Origin: Bacillus sp. FJAT-28004
GTDB lineage: Bacteria > Bacillota > Bacilli > Paenibacillales > Paenibacillaceae
Direction: 5' to 3'
Assembly: GCF_001280845.1 (NCBI RefSeq)
Contig: NZ_LGHP01000001.1
Location: forward strand, 1,574,435 to 1,638,434
DNA length: 64,000 nt
Every line of letters starts with the position of its first letter. The stretch's first letter is position 1. The position numbers and the translations under genes are program-made. Below, piece by piece: positions 17,147 to 25,516 of this stretch. A model generated the notes under the pieces. That model was not told where the DNA came from. It worked only from the letters and a program-made list of their open reading frames with translations, and made no database searches.

Positions 17147-17932
17147 ATGGCAAAGAGTTGCAAGAGATGGTTACCTAGCTTTTTAATCCTATTGTTGGTT
17201 ATTGGTTTATTAGCCGGCTGTGCCAATTCGGAACAAAGCGTTAATTCTAAGGCAAATCATGTGGAAGACAGCAATCAAGTGCAAGCCAGCAACGAAGGAC
17301 AAGAGGGACAAGAAACGGATAATGTCGGTGACGAGCAGCCCTCTAGTGCAGCTCCATCGGAGACGCCAGAGGCAACGCAGTCACCAAGCAAAGATAAAGA
17401 TCAGGATAAAGACAAGCCAACGGACAACGCTGGTGATAAACAAGCAACCCCTTCTCCGAAGCCGAAGCAGACAAATGTGCCGAAATTGGATGAGCAGAAA
17501 ACGAAGCCTACAGCAAAGCCTAACAAAACGGACGAGACGGTCAATACGAAGCCTGTCACGCCTGTTGCTACGCCGCAGCCTGCGCAGACGGTTACTATTT
17601 CAATTGTCGCAGACGAAGAGACGGGAACGGTTCTCGCTCCAACAACTGTTGAGATCAAGAAGGACGATACCGTTCTTGAAGTATTGAAGAAAATTACTAG
17701 AAAAAACAAAATACAAATGGAATACAGAGGCGTTAAAGGCGGTGCTTATATCGAAGGCATCGATAATATTTATGAATTCGATTTTGGCGCGAAGAGCGGC
17801 TGGATGTACCGAGTGAACGGCGAGTTTCCTAACAAAGGTGCCGGGTCTTTCAAGGTCAATGAAGGCGATGTCATTGAATGGCTGTATACAACTGATCTTG
17901 GCGAGGATATAGGGGCAAAATACGATGAATAG
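17147..17932 (+). CDS. DUF4430 (transcobalamin-like C-terminal domain) lipoprotein
   Basis: Extracellular lipoprotein of 261 aa. The signal peptide ends LLVIGLLAGC. It is followed by a long linker rich in Pro, Lys, Thr and Gln (about 25-150), probably extended across the wall. A C-terminal DUF4430 domain follows (about 150-261), with the characteristic KSGWMYRVNGEFPNKGAGSF and NEGDVIEWLYT. This fold is related to the C-terminal domain of transcobalamin. It is under a cobalamin riboswitch and overlaps the EcfT gene by 8 bases. I infer that it captures cobalamin or a corrinoid for the ECF transporter. ATG 17147 follows AAGGAG at a long spacing. Confidence 0.85.
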   Translation: MAKSCKRWLPSFLILLLVIGLLAGCANSEQSVNSKANHVEDSNQVQASNEGQEGQETDNVGDEQPSSAAPSETPEATQSPSKDKDQDKDKPTDNAGDKQATPSPKPKQTNVPKLDEQKTKPTAKPNKTDETVNTKPVTPVATPQPAQTVTISIVADEETGTVLAPTTVEIKKDDTVLEVLKKITRKNKIQMEYRGVKGGAYIEGIDNIYEFDFGAKSGWMYRVNGEFPNKGAGSFKVNEGDVIEWLYTTDLGEDIGAKYDE

Positions 17933-18794
17933 TGCGTTCGGTTCTGTACATCCCGTGACTAGCTTTAGCTATTATGCAGGTGTCATTTCATTCAGCATGT
18001 TATTATTTCATCCTGCTTTCTTAGTGACTTCGCTTGTTGCGATTACGGTTATTATTGTCATTCATGGCGAAGGGAAGCGGCTGCTTAAGCTGCTTCCTTA
18101 TTATATTCTAATGGGCGGTTTAGTCGCTATTCTTAATCCGCTATTTTCTCACCGTGGGCGTCATATTTTATTTTATTTCATGGACCAGCCGATAACGCTG
18201 GAAGCGATTCTATATGGTGTTACGATGATGCTCTCTTTATTGTGTATTTTACTTGCCTTTGTATCGTTTCAGCAGATTGTAACAACGGAGAAATGGATGT
18301 ATTTATTTTCACGAGTCGCGCCGCGGACAGCACTATTGACCTCGATGTCGATCCGCTTCGTACCGCTTTTTTTGCGGAGACTGGATCAAATTACTACGAT
18401 TCAACGGACAAAAGGGGTTTCGATACGTGAGGGCAGTTTGAGGAAGCGGAGTAGGGACGGCATGCTGCTCGTTCGAGTGCTGTTGACCTGGTCCTTGGAG
18501 GAGGCACTTCAGACCGCAGATTCGATGAAGGCAAGAGGATATGGCGCAGCTAAACGAAGCTCTTATGTTATTTATCGCATGGATCGAAGAGATTGGTACG
18601 TTCTTATGTTCTTGGGAGCAATGGCGCTTGTCTGCATCTGGGGCTGGATGCAGGGGTTTGGTGTGCTTGTTATTTATCCGCGTCTGGAAACGTTGCAGTT
18701 TCACCCGGGAGAAGGCATTGCATTCGCCGGTTATTGCGCCTTTCTACTAACACCAGTCGCACTTGAAGAAATGGAGAGAAGGTCATGGAAGTAA
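17925..18794 (+). CDS. ECF transporter transmembrane coupling protein (EcfT/CbiQ family)
   Basis: 289-residue membrane protein linking the S component to the ATPases. It has about five to six hydrophobic segments and the EcfT coupling-helix signature in ADSMKARGYGAAKRSSY, where Ala-Arg-Gly contacts the ATPases. It overlaps the lipoprotein gene by 8 bases and the ATPase gene by 10. It is part of the riboswitch-controlled operon, so cobalamin transport is the likely role (CblT-like). Confidence 0.88.
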   Translation: MNSAFGSVHPVTSFSYYAGVISFSMLLFHPAFLVTSLVAITVIIVIHGEGKRLLKLLPYYILMGGLVAILNPLFSHRGRHILFYFMDQPITLEAILYGVTMMLSLLCILLAFVSFQQIVTTEKWMYLFSRVAPRTALLTSMSIRFVPLFLRRLDQITTIQRTKGVSIREGSLRKRSRDGMLLVRVLLTWSLEEALQTADSMKARGYGAAKRSSYVIYRMDRRDWYVLMFLGAMALVCIWGWMQGFGVLVIYPRLETLQFHPGEGIAFAGYCAFLLTPVALEEMERRSWK

Positions 18795-20434
18795 TTCAGG
18801 CTGATCAATTGACGTTCCATTATCCGGAATCAACGGTTGCAGCACTCGATAACATTACATTAAACGTCAAGCAAGGAGATTTCGTCGTCCTATGTGGAGC
18901 ATCTGGCTGCGGGAAAACGACGCTTCTTCGGCACTTAAAAAAAGAAACGCAGCCAACCGGTAAACGCTTAGGCACCATTAAGTACAATGGCATACCACTC
19001 GAGGAATTGCCTGCAGTTGAGGCTGCGGAGCAAATCGGCATGGTATTTCAAAACCCTGAAAATCAAATCGTGATGGATCAGGTATGGCATGAACTGGCTT
19101 TTTCCATGGAAAATGTCGGTTATGGGCAAGCTGTAATGCGTAAACGACTAGCCGAGATGAGCCATTTTTTTGGGCTGGATGAGCTGATTAACAAGTCCGT
19201 TCATGAAATATCGGGAGGCCAAAAACAGCTGATTAATCTTGCGTCAGTGCTGCTGCTGCAGCCAAAGCTGCTCCTACTCGATGAGCCGACCTCTCAGCTC
19301 GATCCGGTTGCGGCGCGGGATTTTTTGCAATTCATCTATCGTCTGAATCAAGAGATGTCTATGACGGTCATCATAAGCGAGCATCGGCTAGAGGATGTTA
19401 TTCCACTTGCAGACCGAATCGTCATGTTGGAGGAAGGCAAAGTGAAATACGACGCGCCGCCGAGAGAGCTATGCCGATTGGTTGGATCTGATGCAGCGCA
19501 AAAAGACTTGCCTTACCTGCCTTCCGTTACGAAGCTGTTTCTATCTGCCCAGATGGCAGGGATTATGCCAGAAGCAAATCAAATTCCGCTTACCGTACGT
19601 GAAGGGAAACAGTGGCTCACAGGTACCTTCGGCATACATGCGAAACGCTCAAATCAATCAGGCAGCAGCGAAAGCAGTCAACTTGAAAAGAAGGAATGGC
19701 TGTTAGCCTGTGATGAATTGACGTTCAAATACGAAAAAGCGAGTTCAGAAGTGTTGAAGAAGCTGTCGCTTAACGTGTATAAACATGAATTTTTGGCTGT
19801 GCTTGGCGGCAACGGAGCTGGAAAAACGACGATGCTGCAAATGATGGCCGGATTATTAAAGCCGCAGCGCGGCAGGCTGAAGCGGGATAAACATATTAAA
19901 GTAGGTTACTTGGCGCAAAATCCACTGCTTTATTTTAGCTATGATACGGTTGAAGAGGAGCTTCAGCGAATGGCAGATTACGCCAAACTCGAAGATCGGG
20001 AACGGAAAATAGCCCAAGTCGTGGATTCACTGCAGATTTCCTCTATTTTGCCGAAGCACCCTTATGATTTGAGTGGGGGCGAGCAGCAGAGAGCAGCGCT
20101 TGCGTTAGTACTGCTCGGCGATCCGGACGTTCTATGCTTGGATGAGCCGACAAAGGGGCTTGATCCCATAGCCAAGCAGCGAACAGCGGAGCTGCTGCAG
20201 CAGTTATGCCGTGCAGGCAAAACAATTGTGATGGTCACACACGATATTGAATTTGCTGCTGAGCATGCAACGCGCTGCGCCATGCTGTTTGATGGAGCGA
20301 TATCCGCTGAAGCGGCTCCGGCTCAATTTTTTGGTACCAATTATTTTTACACAACAGCAATCAATCGTACGGTGCGGGAATGGCTGCCAGAAGCGTTGAC
20401 GACAGAGGATGTGATTGAACAATGGGCAAAATAA
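18785..20434 (+). CDS. ECF transporter ATP-binding protein, two fused ATPase domains
   Basis: 549-residue energising subunit carrying both EcfA-like domains on one chain. Domain 1 (about 1-240) has Walker A GASGCGKTTL, signature ISGGQKQL and Walker B LLLLDEPTS. Domain 2 (about 310-520) has GGNGAGKTTM, LSGGEQQRAALAL and VLCLDEPTK. Group II ECF systems usually use two separate A proteins, while fused forms occur in dedicated modules. It overlaps EcfT (10 bases) and the S component (13 bases), so the module is made as a unit. Confidence 0.92.
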   Translation: MEVIQADQLTFHYPESTVAALDNITLNVKQGDFVVLCGASGCGKTTLLRHLKKETQPTGKRLGTIKYNGIPLEELPAVEAAEQIGMVFQNPENQIVMDQVWHELAFSMENVGYGQAVMRKRLAEMSHFFGLDELINKSVHEISGGQKQLINLASVLLLQPKLLLLDEPTSQLDPVAARDFLQFIYRLNQEMSMTVIISEHRLEDVIPLADRIVMLEEGKVKYDAPPRELCRLVGSDAAQKDLPYLPSVTKLFLSAQMAGIMPEANQIPLTVREGKQWLTGTFGIHAKRSNQSGSSESSQLEKKEWLLACDELTFKYEKASSEVLKKLSLNVYKHEFLAVLGGNGAGKTTMLQMMAGLLKPQRGRLKRDKHIKVGYLAQNPLLYFSYDTVEEELQRMADYAKLEDRERKIAQVVDSLQISSILPKHPYDLSGGEQQRAALALVLLGDPDVLCLDEPTKGLDPIAKQRTAELLQQLCRAGKTIVMVTHDIEFAAEHATRCAMLFDGAISAEAAPAQFFGTNYFYTTAINRTVREWLPEALTTEDVIEQWAK

Positions 20435-21108
20435 AGCTCTGGTTTATAGCCAGCATTGGACTTTTTATCGCAGCTATGGCATTATCCTCTGCGATTACCG
20501 ATGAGCATTATTTGATGCTGAGCATCGTGCTGCTCTTTGTAACGATGATTCCTTTTTTTGCCCGGTTCGAGAGACGGAAGATCGAAGCACGCGAGATCGT
20601 TATCCTTGCGGTGCTTGCCGCAATTGCTGCGGTTAGCCGCGTGCCGTTTGCGCCACTACCGAGTGTTCAGCCCACATCCTTCGTCATCATTATTGCTGCA
20701 ATTGTGTTTGGAGCAGAATCGGGTTTCATTATCGGAGCGATAGCTGCTGTCGTATCGAATATTTTTCTTGGGCAAGGCCCATGGACGCCGTGGCAAATGT
20801 TTTGCTGGGGGATGATCGGGGCTAGTGCTGGATGGCTGCGACATACATGGCTTATCAAAACGAAGACCGGCTTACTAATATTTGGTTTTGTATGGGGATT
20901 CTTATTCGGCTGGATCATGAATATTTGGTTTCTAATCGGACTGCCGGACGCGATGAGCTGGAATTTGATCTTTATTGCGTATATACAAAGCTTTTATTTT
21001 GATCTTGCGCATGCGCTGTCCAATGTGTTTTTTCTCGCTGTGTTTGGCAGCAGCTGGATAGCTATTTTGCAACGCTTCAAGAGGAAATACGGCTTGTTGG
21101 AATCATAG
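20422..21108 (+). CDS. ECF transporter S component, predicted cobalamin/corrinoid specific
   Basis: 228-residue membrane protein with six or more hydrophobic segments. It contains an S-component pattern (AAIAAVSRVPFAPLPSVQPT and SGFIIGAIAAVVSNIFLGQG) and the Trp-rich GPWTPWQMFCWGMIGASAG. It ends the riboswitch-controlled operon and overlaps the ATPase gene by 13 bases. The substrate is inferred from the riboswitch and the DUF4430 lipoprotein. It resembles the CblS-type components predicted for B12 rather than BtuF-dependent systems. Confidence 0.8.
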   Translation: MGKIKLWFIASIGLFIAAMALSSAITDEHYLMLSIVLLFVTMIPFFARFERRKIEAREIVILAVLAAIAAVSRVPFAPLPSVQPTSFVIIIAAIVFGAESGFIIGAIAAVVSNIFLGQGPWTPWQMFCWGMIGASAGWLRHTWLIKTKTGLLIFGFVWGFLFGWIMNIWFLIGLPDAMSWNLIFIAYIQSFYFDLAHALSNVFFLAVFGSSWIAILQRFKRKYGLLES

Positions 21109-21211
21109 GCTTATGATCCATTTTCCCCTCGGACACATATTAATGCTACAATAGTATAAAAAAATGAGGGGACGAATTCGGCTGCATGGATAAGGATATG
21201 CTCCGGAAAAA

Positions 21212-21856
21212 ATGATGGATGATACAGAACCTCTTGCTACCAAACAATGCGCCAGTTGCAAGGAAACGAAACCGCTCTCCCAATTTCTGCGACGCACAGG
21301 CAAACGAGCTGGCGCTGGAGCGCGGCGGGGTGCTTGCCGAGCTTGCAGGCTAACGAAAGAGGCTTCAGATTCACTGCCTGCTGTTCCAGCTAATGACTAT
21401 AAAGCAACACGAAGAAAAGCTCACCCCATTAAGCCGATACCAGTTCCACCGATGTCTTCGATTTCATTGCCAAATGATCCTGCAGTTCTAAAACCTACTC
21501 GCCAAGGAACGATTTGGATGAGGGGCAAGACCGATAAGGGACGGCGCTGGTATCAAGAAATTGAGCCGGAGCTGGCGATAACGCTGGTGAAGGAGCATGC
21601 TGCGGTTATCGTCAATCGTTATACGATACGCCGATTGTTCAGTAATAAGGAATTTCGGCGCTTCATTTTGGAGCGGGACAATCACATTTGTTATTTTTGC
21701 GGTGAATTTGGAGATACGATCGATCATATGCTTCCACGTGCTAAGGGCGGGCATACGACGCCAGATAATTGTGTCTGTGCTTGCAATGCCTGCAACCAAT
21801 CGAAGGCAGATCAAGATCTGCAAACGTTTATGAACAGCGACGAGCTTGCCCCATAA
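21212..21856 (+). CDS. HNH endonuclease-domain protein with N-terminal zinc-finger
   Basis: 214 aa. The N-terminus has two CxxC pairs (CASCKETKPLSQF and CRAC), a zinc ribbon like those of phage and restriction-associated HNH proteins. The C-terminal HNH module (about 150-205) reads ERDNHICYFCGEFGDTIDHM followed by PRAKGGHTTPDNCVCACNAC. It has CxxC...CxxC zinc ligands and the DH catalytic pair. The ATG at 21212 has only a weak upstream GGA, so the start is less certain. It stands alone, followed by a strong terminator. A role in DNA cleavage is likely, but no partner methylase or phage genes are nearby. Confidence 0.85.
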   Translation: MMDDTEPLATKQCASCKETKPLSQFLRRTGKRAGAGARRGACRACRLTKEASDSLPAVPANDYKATRRKAHPIKPIPVPPMSSISLPNDPAVLKPTRQGTIWMRGKTDKGRRWYQEIEPELAITLVKEHAAVIVNRYTIRRLFSNKEFRRFILERDNHICYFCGEFGDTIDHMLPRAKGGHTTPDNCVCACNACNQSKADQDLQTFMNSDELAP

Positions 21857-21894
21857 AAACATACTCACGAATCCATCTATAATAAGGTTTTTTA

Positions 21895-21947
21895 AAAAAG
21901 AGACTGTCTCGCCGTCTTCATGAAGACGGCTCGGACAGTCTCTTTCT
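21895..21947. terminator. Bidirectional terminator between HNH gene and serine hydrolase
   Basis: AAAGAGACTGTC pairs with GACAGTCTCTTT around an inner GCCGTCTTCATGAAGACGGC hairpin. It lies between convergent genes. Confidence 0.85.
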
Positions 21948-21950
21948 CAA

Positions 21951-23966
21951 TTAAATACCTGATCCTAACGTAAACAACTTGGCGAATTTAACTAAAATCG
22001 GGGCAGCTTCTTTATGAAGCAGCGGATCTCTTGAACGGAAATCAGCCCCGGCTTCGGTCGTTTTCACTTCAGGGCCATGCAGGCTTGCTCCAACGATGAA
22101 TTGAACGGCCTCATCAGCCCAAGGTGAGGTTTGACCGCTCAGTTTCGCGGGAATTGGAGGGAAGCCAAGATATTGTGATAAGCGGTATACAATGACAGCA
22201 GCTTCTTCCCTTGTAATGGTCCGATCCGGTTCGAAGTTGTGAGCTGAAGTACCGTTAAGGACTTGAATCTCTACCAATGTCTGAATCTCAGATTCGTATG
22301 AATGAGCTTTGACGTCGATGAAATTTGAAGGACGTTTTGATTTTGAGATGCCAGCTAAACGTATAAGCTGCGCTGCGAATTCAGCACGGGTAGTCGTACG
22401 CTCCGGCGAGAACTGGGAAGATATCTGATCCAGTACGCCGCCTAAGTCTCGTAAAGTATAGATGTCATCTGCATAAGGATGATTACGTTGTATATCTGAA
22501 TAATCGGGTAGTGGGGGTATCCGTTCTGTCCAAGCATCAGGCATCAAATAATAAAAGTAAGAGATGACACCGGCGTCATTCACTTTGAATGCTCCAAGCT
22601 TTCCATCTTCATCTTGGAAGAGCAGCTCGCCAACCGGCTTTAGTTTTCGAGTGCTATTGGGCCCGACAATGGACAAATAACCATCTTCCGCCTTCACTTT
22701 GAAATAAACAAGCGGAGCACGCAAATATCGGAAGCTGCCCTCAAATTTTGCCAATTGCGATTGAGTAAGCGTTATTGCAGGTCGTTCATTCGCTTGTTTA
22801 GGGTAATAATGATCCATAAATGCGGCAAATAATTGTTCACGTATATTGCTAGCATCGCTGTTGGTTACTACAAATCCACCTACCTTATGCTCAGGCAGCA
22901 GCCACATCCAAGAATGGTAACCCTCGAGATCGCCGCCTTTACCAATGACAAACTCCCCATTGAATTTGTCTTGAAAAAACATTTCAAAACCGAGTGTCAT
23001 ATTTGGCAGCTCCGGATGAATGCCAACCTGTACCCGCTGCATCTCCTTGACTGTATCTGCCTGCAAAATACGTTTTTCGCCAAGCTTGCCGCCATTCAAT
23101 TGAGCGAGCATAAATTTACTCATATCTGTGCTCGTTGCGAACATGCCTCCGTCAGGCGCTATTGTAGGCGTGATCTGGTAATCTGGGTATGGCTCATTTA
23201 ATTGTTTATATCCGGTCGCTAGCTGCTGCAACACTTTATCCGTCATACGGAAATCACTATTTGTCATCTGCAGCGGTTGTAATATCCGCTCATCTATCAC
23301 TTCCTCGAAAGGCTTACCAGTCACATTTTGCACGATTAAACCTTGAAAATTGGAAGCTAAATTGTCATAGCGGTAAGCCGCTCCCGGCTTACGCACGATG
23401 GTAGGCAAATTATCTTTTAAGTATTGCTCAAGCGGATAGTCTGTTCGGGTCGCATCTGGAGCAGTCAGGACATCTGTTTTGTCGAAACCAGTTGTGTGAG
23501 TCAACAAATGCCGCATCGTCAGTTTGCTGCCAATTTCATTGGGTATCGTCAGACCTCCCAAATAGCTGCTTACATCCTGGTCCAAATCGATCTTGCCTTC
23601 TTCAACGAGCTGCATGACTGCAGTTGCTGTAAATACTTTCGAGATCGATGCCATTCGAAACATTGTTTTGTCAGGTTCAACGGGCTGCTTGCTCTCAACA
23701 TCGGCATAACCATATCCTTTGTTCAGCAGCACCTTGTCACCGCCTACTACAACAACTGCGCTGCCAGCGAGCGAGTTCTTTATATCCGGACGTTTAAAAA
23801 ACTCATCGACAAAAGCCTCGACTTCTTTGGCGTCCTTTGGTCCTGTTGTGTCTGCTGCTTCAGCTCTTCGTTCAGGAAACGAGATCAAGGAAAGGGCGAC
23901 CACAGTTGCTAGCAGAGCAGGAGCCCATGCTTTTCTTCTTTTCATTCTTGGTTGATGCACCAACAT
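21951..23966 (-). CDS. Secreted class C beta-lactamase-fold serine hydrolase with SLH repeats
   Basis: 671 aa. It has a signal peptide (ALLATVVALSLISF...AEA) and a beta-lactamase/D-alanyl-D-alanine carboxypeptidase domain (about 45-410). The nucleophile motif is S107-I-S-K110 in FRMASISKVFTATAVMQ, with a YDN triad partner (AYRYDNLASN). The C-terminus contains SLH repeats (TTTRAEFAAQLIRLAGISKS and TITREEAAVIVYRLSQYLGF) for cell-wall anchoring. The start with AAAGGATGG nine bases upstream is at 23966. It is probably a peptidoglycan or D-amino-peptide hydrolase displayed on the surface; beta-lactam resistance cannot be claimed. Confidence 0.88.
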   Translation of the reverse strand: MLVHQPRMKRRKAWAPALLATVVALSLISFPERRAEAADTTGPKDAKEVEAFVDEFFKRPDIKNSLAGSAVVVVGGDKVLLNKGYGYADVESKQPVEPDKTMFRMASISKVFTATAVMQLVEEGKIDLDQDVSSYLGGLTIPNEIGSKLTMRHLLTHTTGFDKTDVLTAPDATRTDYPLEQYLKDNLPTIVRKPGAAYRYDNLASNFQGLIVQNVTGKPFEEVIDERILQPLQMTNSDFRMTDKVLQQLATGYKQLNEPYPDYQITPTIAPDGGMFATSTDMSKFMLAQLNGGKLGEKRILQADTVKEMQRVQVGIHPELPNMTLGFEMFFQDKFNGEFVIGKGGDLEGYHSWMWLLPEHKVGGFVVTNSDASNIREQLFAAFMDHYYPKQANERPAITLTQSQLAKFEGSFRYLRAPLVYFKVKAEDGYLSIVGPNSTRKLKPVGELLFQDEDGKLGAFKVNDAGVISYFYYLMPDAWTERIPPLPDYSDIQRNHPYADDIYTLRDLGGVLDQISSQFSPERTTTRAEFAAQLIRLAGISKSKRPSNFIDVKAHSYESEIQTLVEIQVLNGTSAHNFEPDRTITREEAAVIVYRLSQYLGFPPIPAKLSGQTSPWADEAVQFIVGASLHGPEVKTTEAGADFRSRDPLLHKEAAPILVKFAKLFTLGSGI

Positions 23967-24171
23967 AAATGATTTCCATCCTTTCAAGTAATATGTAATT
24001 TATTTCCTCTTCACTTTAATGGAATCCGCATTGTATCAAATCAGTCATTGGTCTAATTGTTTACCTAGACTTTAGTCGAATGGATGGAGCGATTCTCCGA
24101 CGATTAGTTTGTAAAATAAAGCAGGGTTTCCCACATCGCCGTTTCGAACGGATTCTTATACGAAGTAATAC

Positions 24172-24208
24172 AAAAAGGAGGATGACCGCTATGGCCATCC
24201 TCCTTTTT
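24172..24208. terminator. Bidirectional terminator downstream of lacI-type gene
   Basis: AAAAAGGAGGATG pairs with CATCCTCCTTTTT, with an inner CC/GG. It serves the minus-strand regulator gene. Confidence 0.85.
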
Positions 24209-24218
24209 GTGTTATTCA

Positions 24219-25223
24219 TTAAGTACTGAAAATAATCTCAGCTTGAATAAGTGTTTTTTCGTAGCTCGTCGTTGCATTGAGAATTCTCCAAAGCATCTGA
24301 TCAACAGCACGTTTGCCTAGCAGCTCCTTATCCACATTAACGGTAGCCAAAAAAGGAATTTGTGGATGCGTGTTGTCGAAGCCGGTAAAAACAAGGGTTT
24401 CTGGAATATACATGCCCATTTTCCTCAATGTATCCAGAGCAAAATAGGCAAATATATCATTGGCGCAAACAAATACTTCAGGTAAGCCATGCTCCTCAAT
24501 CGCAGCTTTGAATGTTTCATGAAAGTTTTCTATTTCCGGTCCTATTAAGGAAGGGACTTGTTTTAATTCGATATCGTTGTCCTCAAGGGCAGAGCGGAAG
24601 CCAAGGAAACGTTCGTAGAAGCTATGTGCATCTCTAATATTGCCTAAAAATTGATAGCTTTTGTACCCTTTTGTAATGAGTGAGTTCATTATCTCTCTCA
24701 TGCTGGATAAGTTATCTGTGAAAATAGAGTCGCAGTGGAAGTTTTGATCGTAATGATCGACCATCACAACGGGAATGCCGAGCCGTTTAATATCAAGTAA
24801 TACAGAGGTTGAAATCGTGCCTACTGTAATAATGCCCATGATAGCCTCTGGGTTTAAAAGTGAAAACATGGAGTCATCGTTAGGCTCCGTTAAAGTTAGG
24901 ATGTTGATGCCCTTTTGGTTTAGCCTTGTAGATATGCCGTTAAATATTGGACCCCAATATAAGGAATCAGTATTTTGGTAACGAACATTTGGGAAAAGCA
25001 CAAGAACGGTTCCAGACCAGCTTCGTGATTCAGTATCGATCAGTTCAGTTGAAGCAGGAGCCATCTGAGAGTCCTTGAAATAACCAAGCTGCCCTGCAGC
25101 TCTTAATATCACTTCTCTTGTTTGTGGACTGACTCCCGATTTACCAGACAACCCCCGTGATACTGCGAATTTTGACAGCCCTGTATAATCGGCAATTGAT
25201 TGAATAGTTACCTTACGACGCAT
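24219..25223 (-). CDS. LacI-family repressor, probable mannoside regulator
   Basis: 334 aa. The N-terminal HTH is VTIQSIADYTGLSKFAVSRG with the following LSGKSGVSPQTREVIL. The hinge is divergent from typical LacI members. The C-terminal periplasmic-binding-like domain has VDHYDQNFHCDSIFTDN and VFVCANDIFAYFALDTLRKM. It is divergent from the beta-mannosidase gene, whose promoter is flanked by repeated ATAACAAATAA boxes that I take as its operators. The second ATG (25223) fits AGGTAGG better than the first (25232). Confidence 0.9.
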   Translation of the reverse strand: MRRKVTIQSIADYTGLSKFAVSRGLSGKSGVSPQTREVILRAAGQLGYFKDSQMAPASTELIDTESRSWSGTVLVLFPNVRYQNTDSLYWGPIFNGISTRLNQKGINILTLTEPNDDSMFSLLNPEAIMGIITVGTISTSVLLDIKRLGIPVVMVDHYDQNFHCDSIFTDNLSSMREIMNSLITKGYKSYQFLGNIRDAHSFYERFLGFRSALEDNDIELKQVPSLIGPEIENFHETFKAAIEEHGLPEVFVCANDIFAYFALDTLRKMGMYIPETLVFTGFDNTHPQIPFLATVNVDKELLGKRAVDQMLWRILNATTSYEKTLIQAEIIFST

Positions 25224-25285
25224 AAATTTCATCCTACCTTAATTAGTTAGTTTGCCAAGCCATCTATATTTAAAGAAGTAATATC

Positions 25286-25303
25286 TATTTGTTATTTTGT
25301 TAT
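25286..25303. promoter_or_regulatory. ATAACAAATA box, inverted copy near the lacI-type gene
   Basis: TATTTGTTATTTTGTTAT on the plus strand holds the complement of ATAACAAATA and a second partial copy. It lies 63 bases upstream of the repressor start, a plausible autoregulatory site. Confidence 0.4.
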
Positions 25304-25380
25304 GTAGATAAATATAACTGTTTTTTCAAGGGGATACAAGCAATAAAGACTAAACTACATGCGGATACTGGATCGATAAA

Positions 25381-25391
25381 ATAACAAATAA
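25381..25391. promoter_or_regulatory. Operator-like box upstream of the beta-mannosidase -35
   Basis: ATAACAAATAA, identical to the box at 25444-25454, ends 7 bases before the -35 hexamer. Confidence 0.5.
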
Positions 25392-25398
25392 GAAATAA

Positions 25399-25427
25399 TT
25401 GACCCGATTTGTTTTTGGTGTTATATT
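25399..25427 (+). promoter_or_regulatory. Sigma-A promoter of the beta-mannosidase gene
   Basis: TTGACC, a 17-base spacer and TATATT form a strong promoter about 90 bases upstream of the start codon, flanked on both sides by identical operator-like boxes. Confidence 0.7.
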
Positions 25428-25443
25428 CGTTATGCAAAAATGG

Positions 25444-25454
25444 ATAACAAATAA
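25444..25454. promoter_or_regulatory. Operator-like box just downstream of the transcription start
   Basis: ATAACAAATAA occurs again about 17 bases after the -10, and a partial copy (ATAACAAAA) lies at about 25465. The 63-bp spacing from the upstream box is six helical turns, which suits repression by looping. Confidence 0.5.
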
Positions 25455-25516
25455 CGGATAATAAATAACAAAAGGTACTTATGCTGAAGGAAGACACATA
25501 TTCTTAGGAGGACAAA

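Noticed and set aside
21212..21856. HNH gene as part of a restriction or prophage island
   Set aside because: No methylase, integrase, terminase or capsid genes and no change in gene style nearby; it stands alone.
25440..25475. CRISPR-like short repeats (ATAACAAATA)
   Set aside because: Repeats are short, irregularly spaced and A+T-rich, lying round a promoter; no spacer structure or cas genes.
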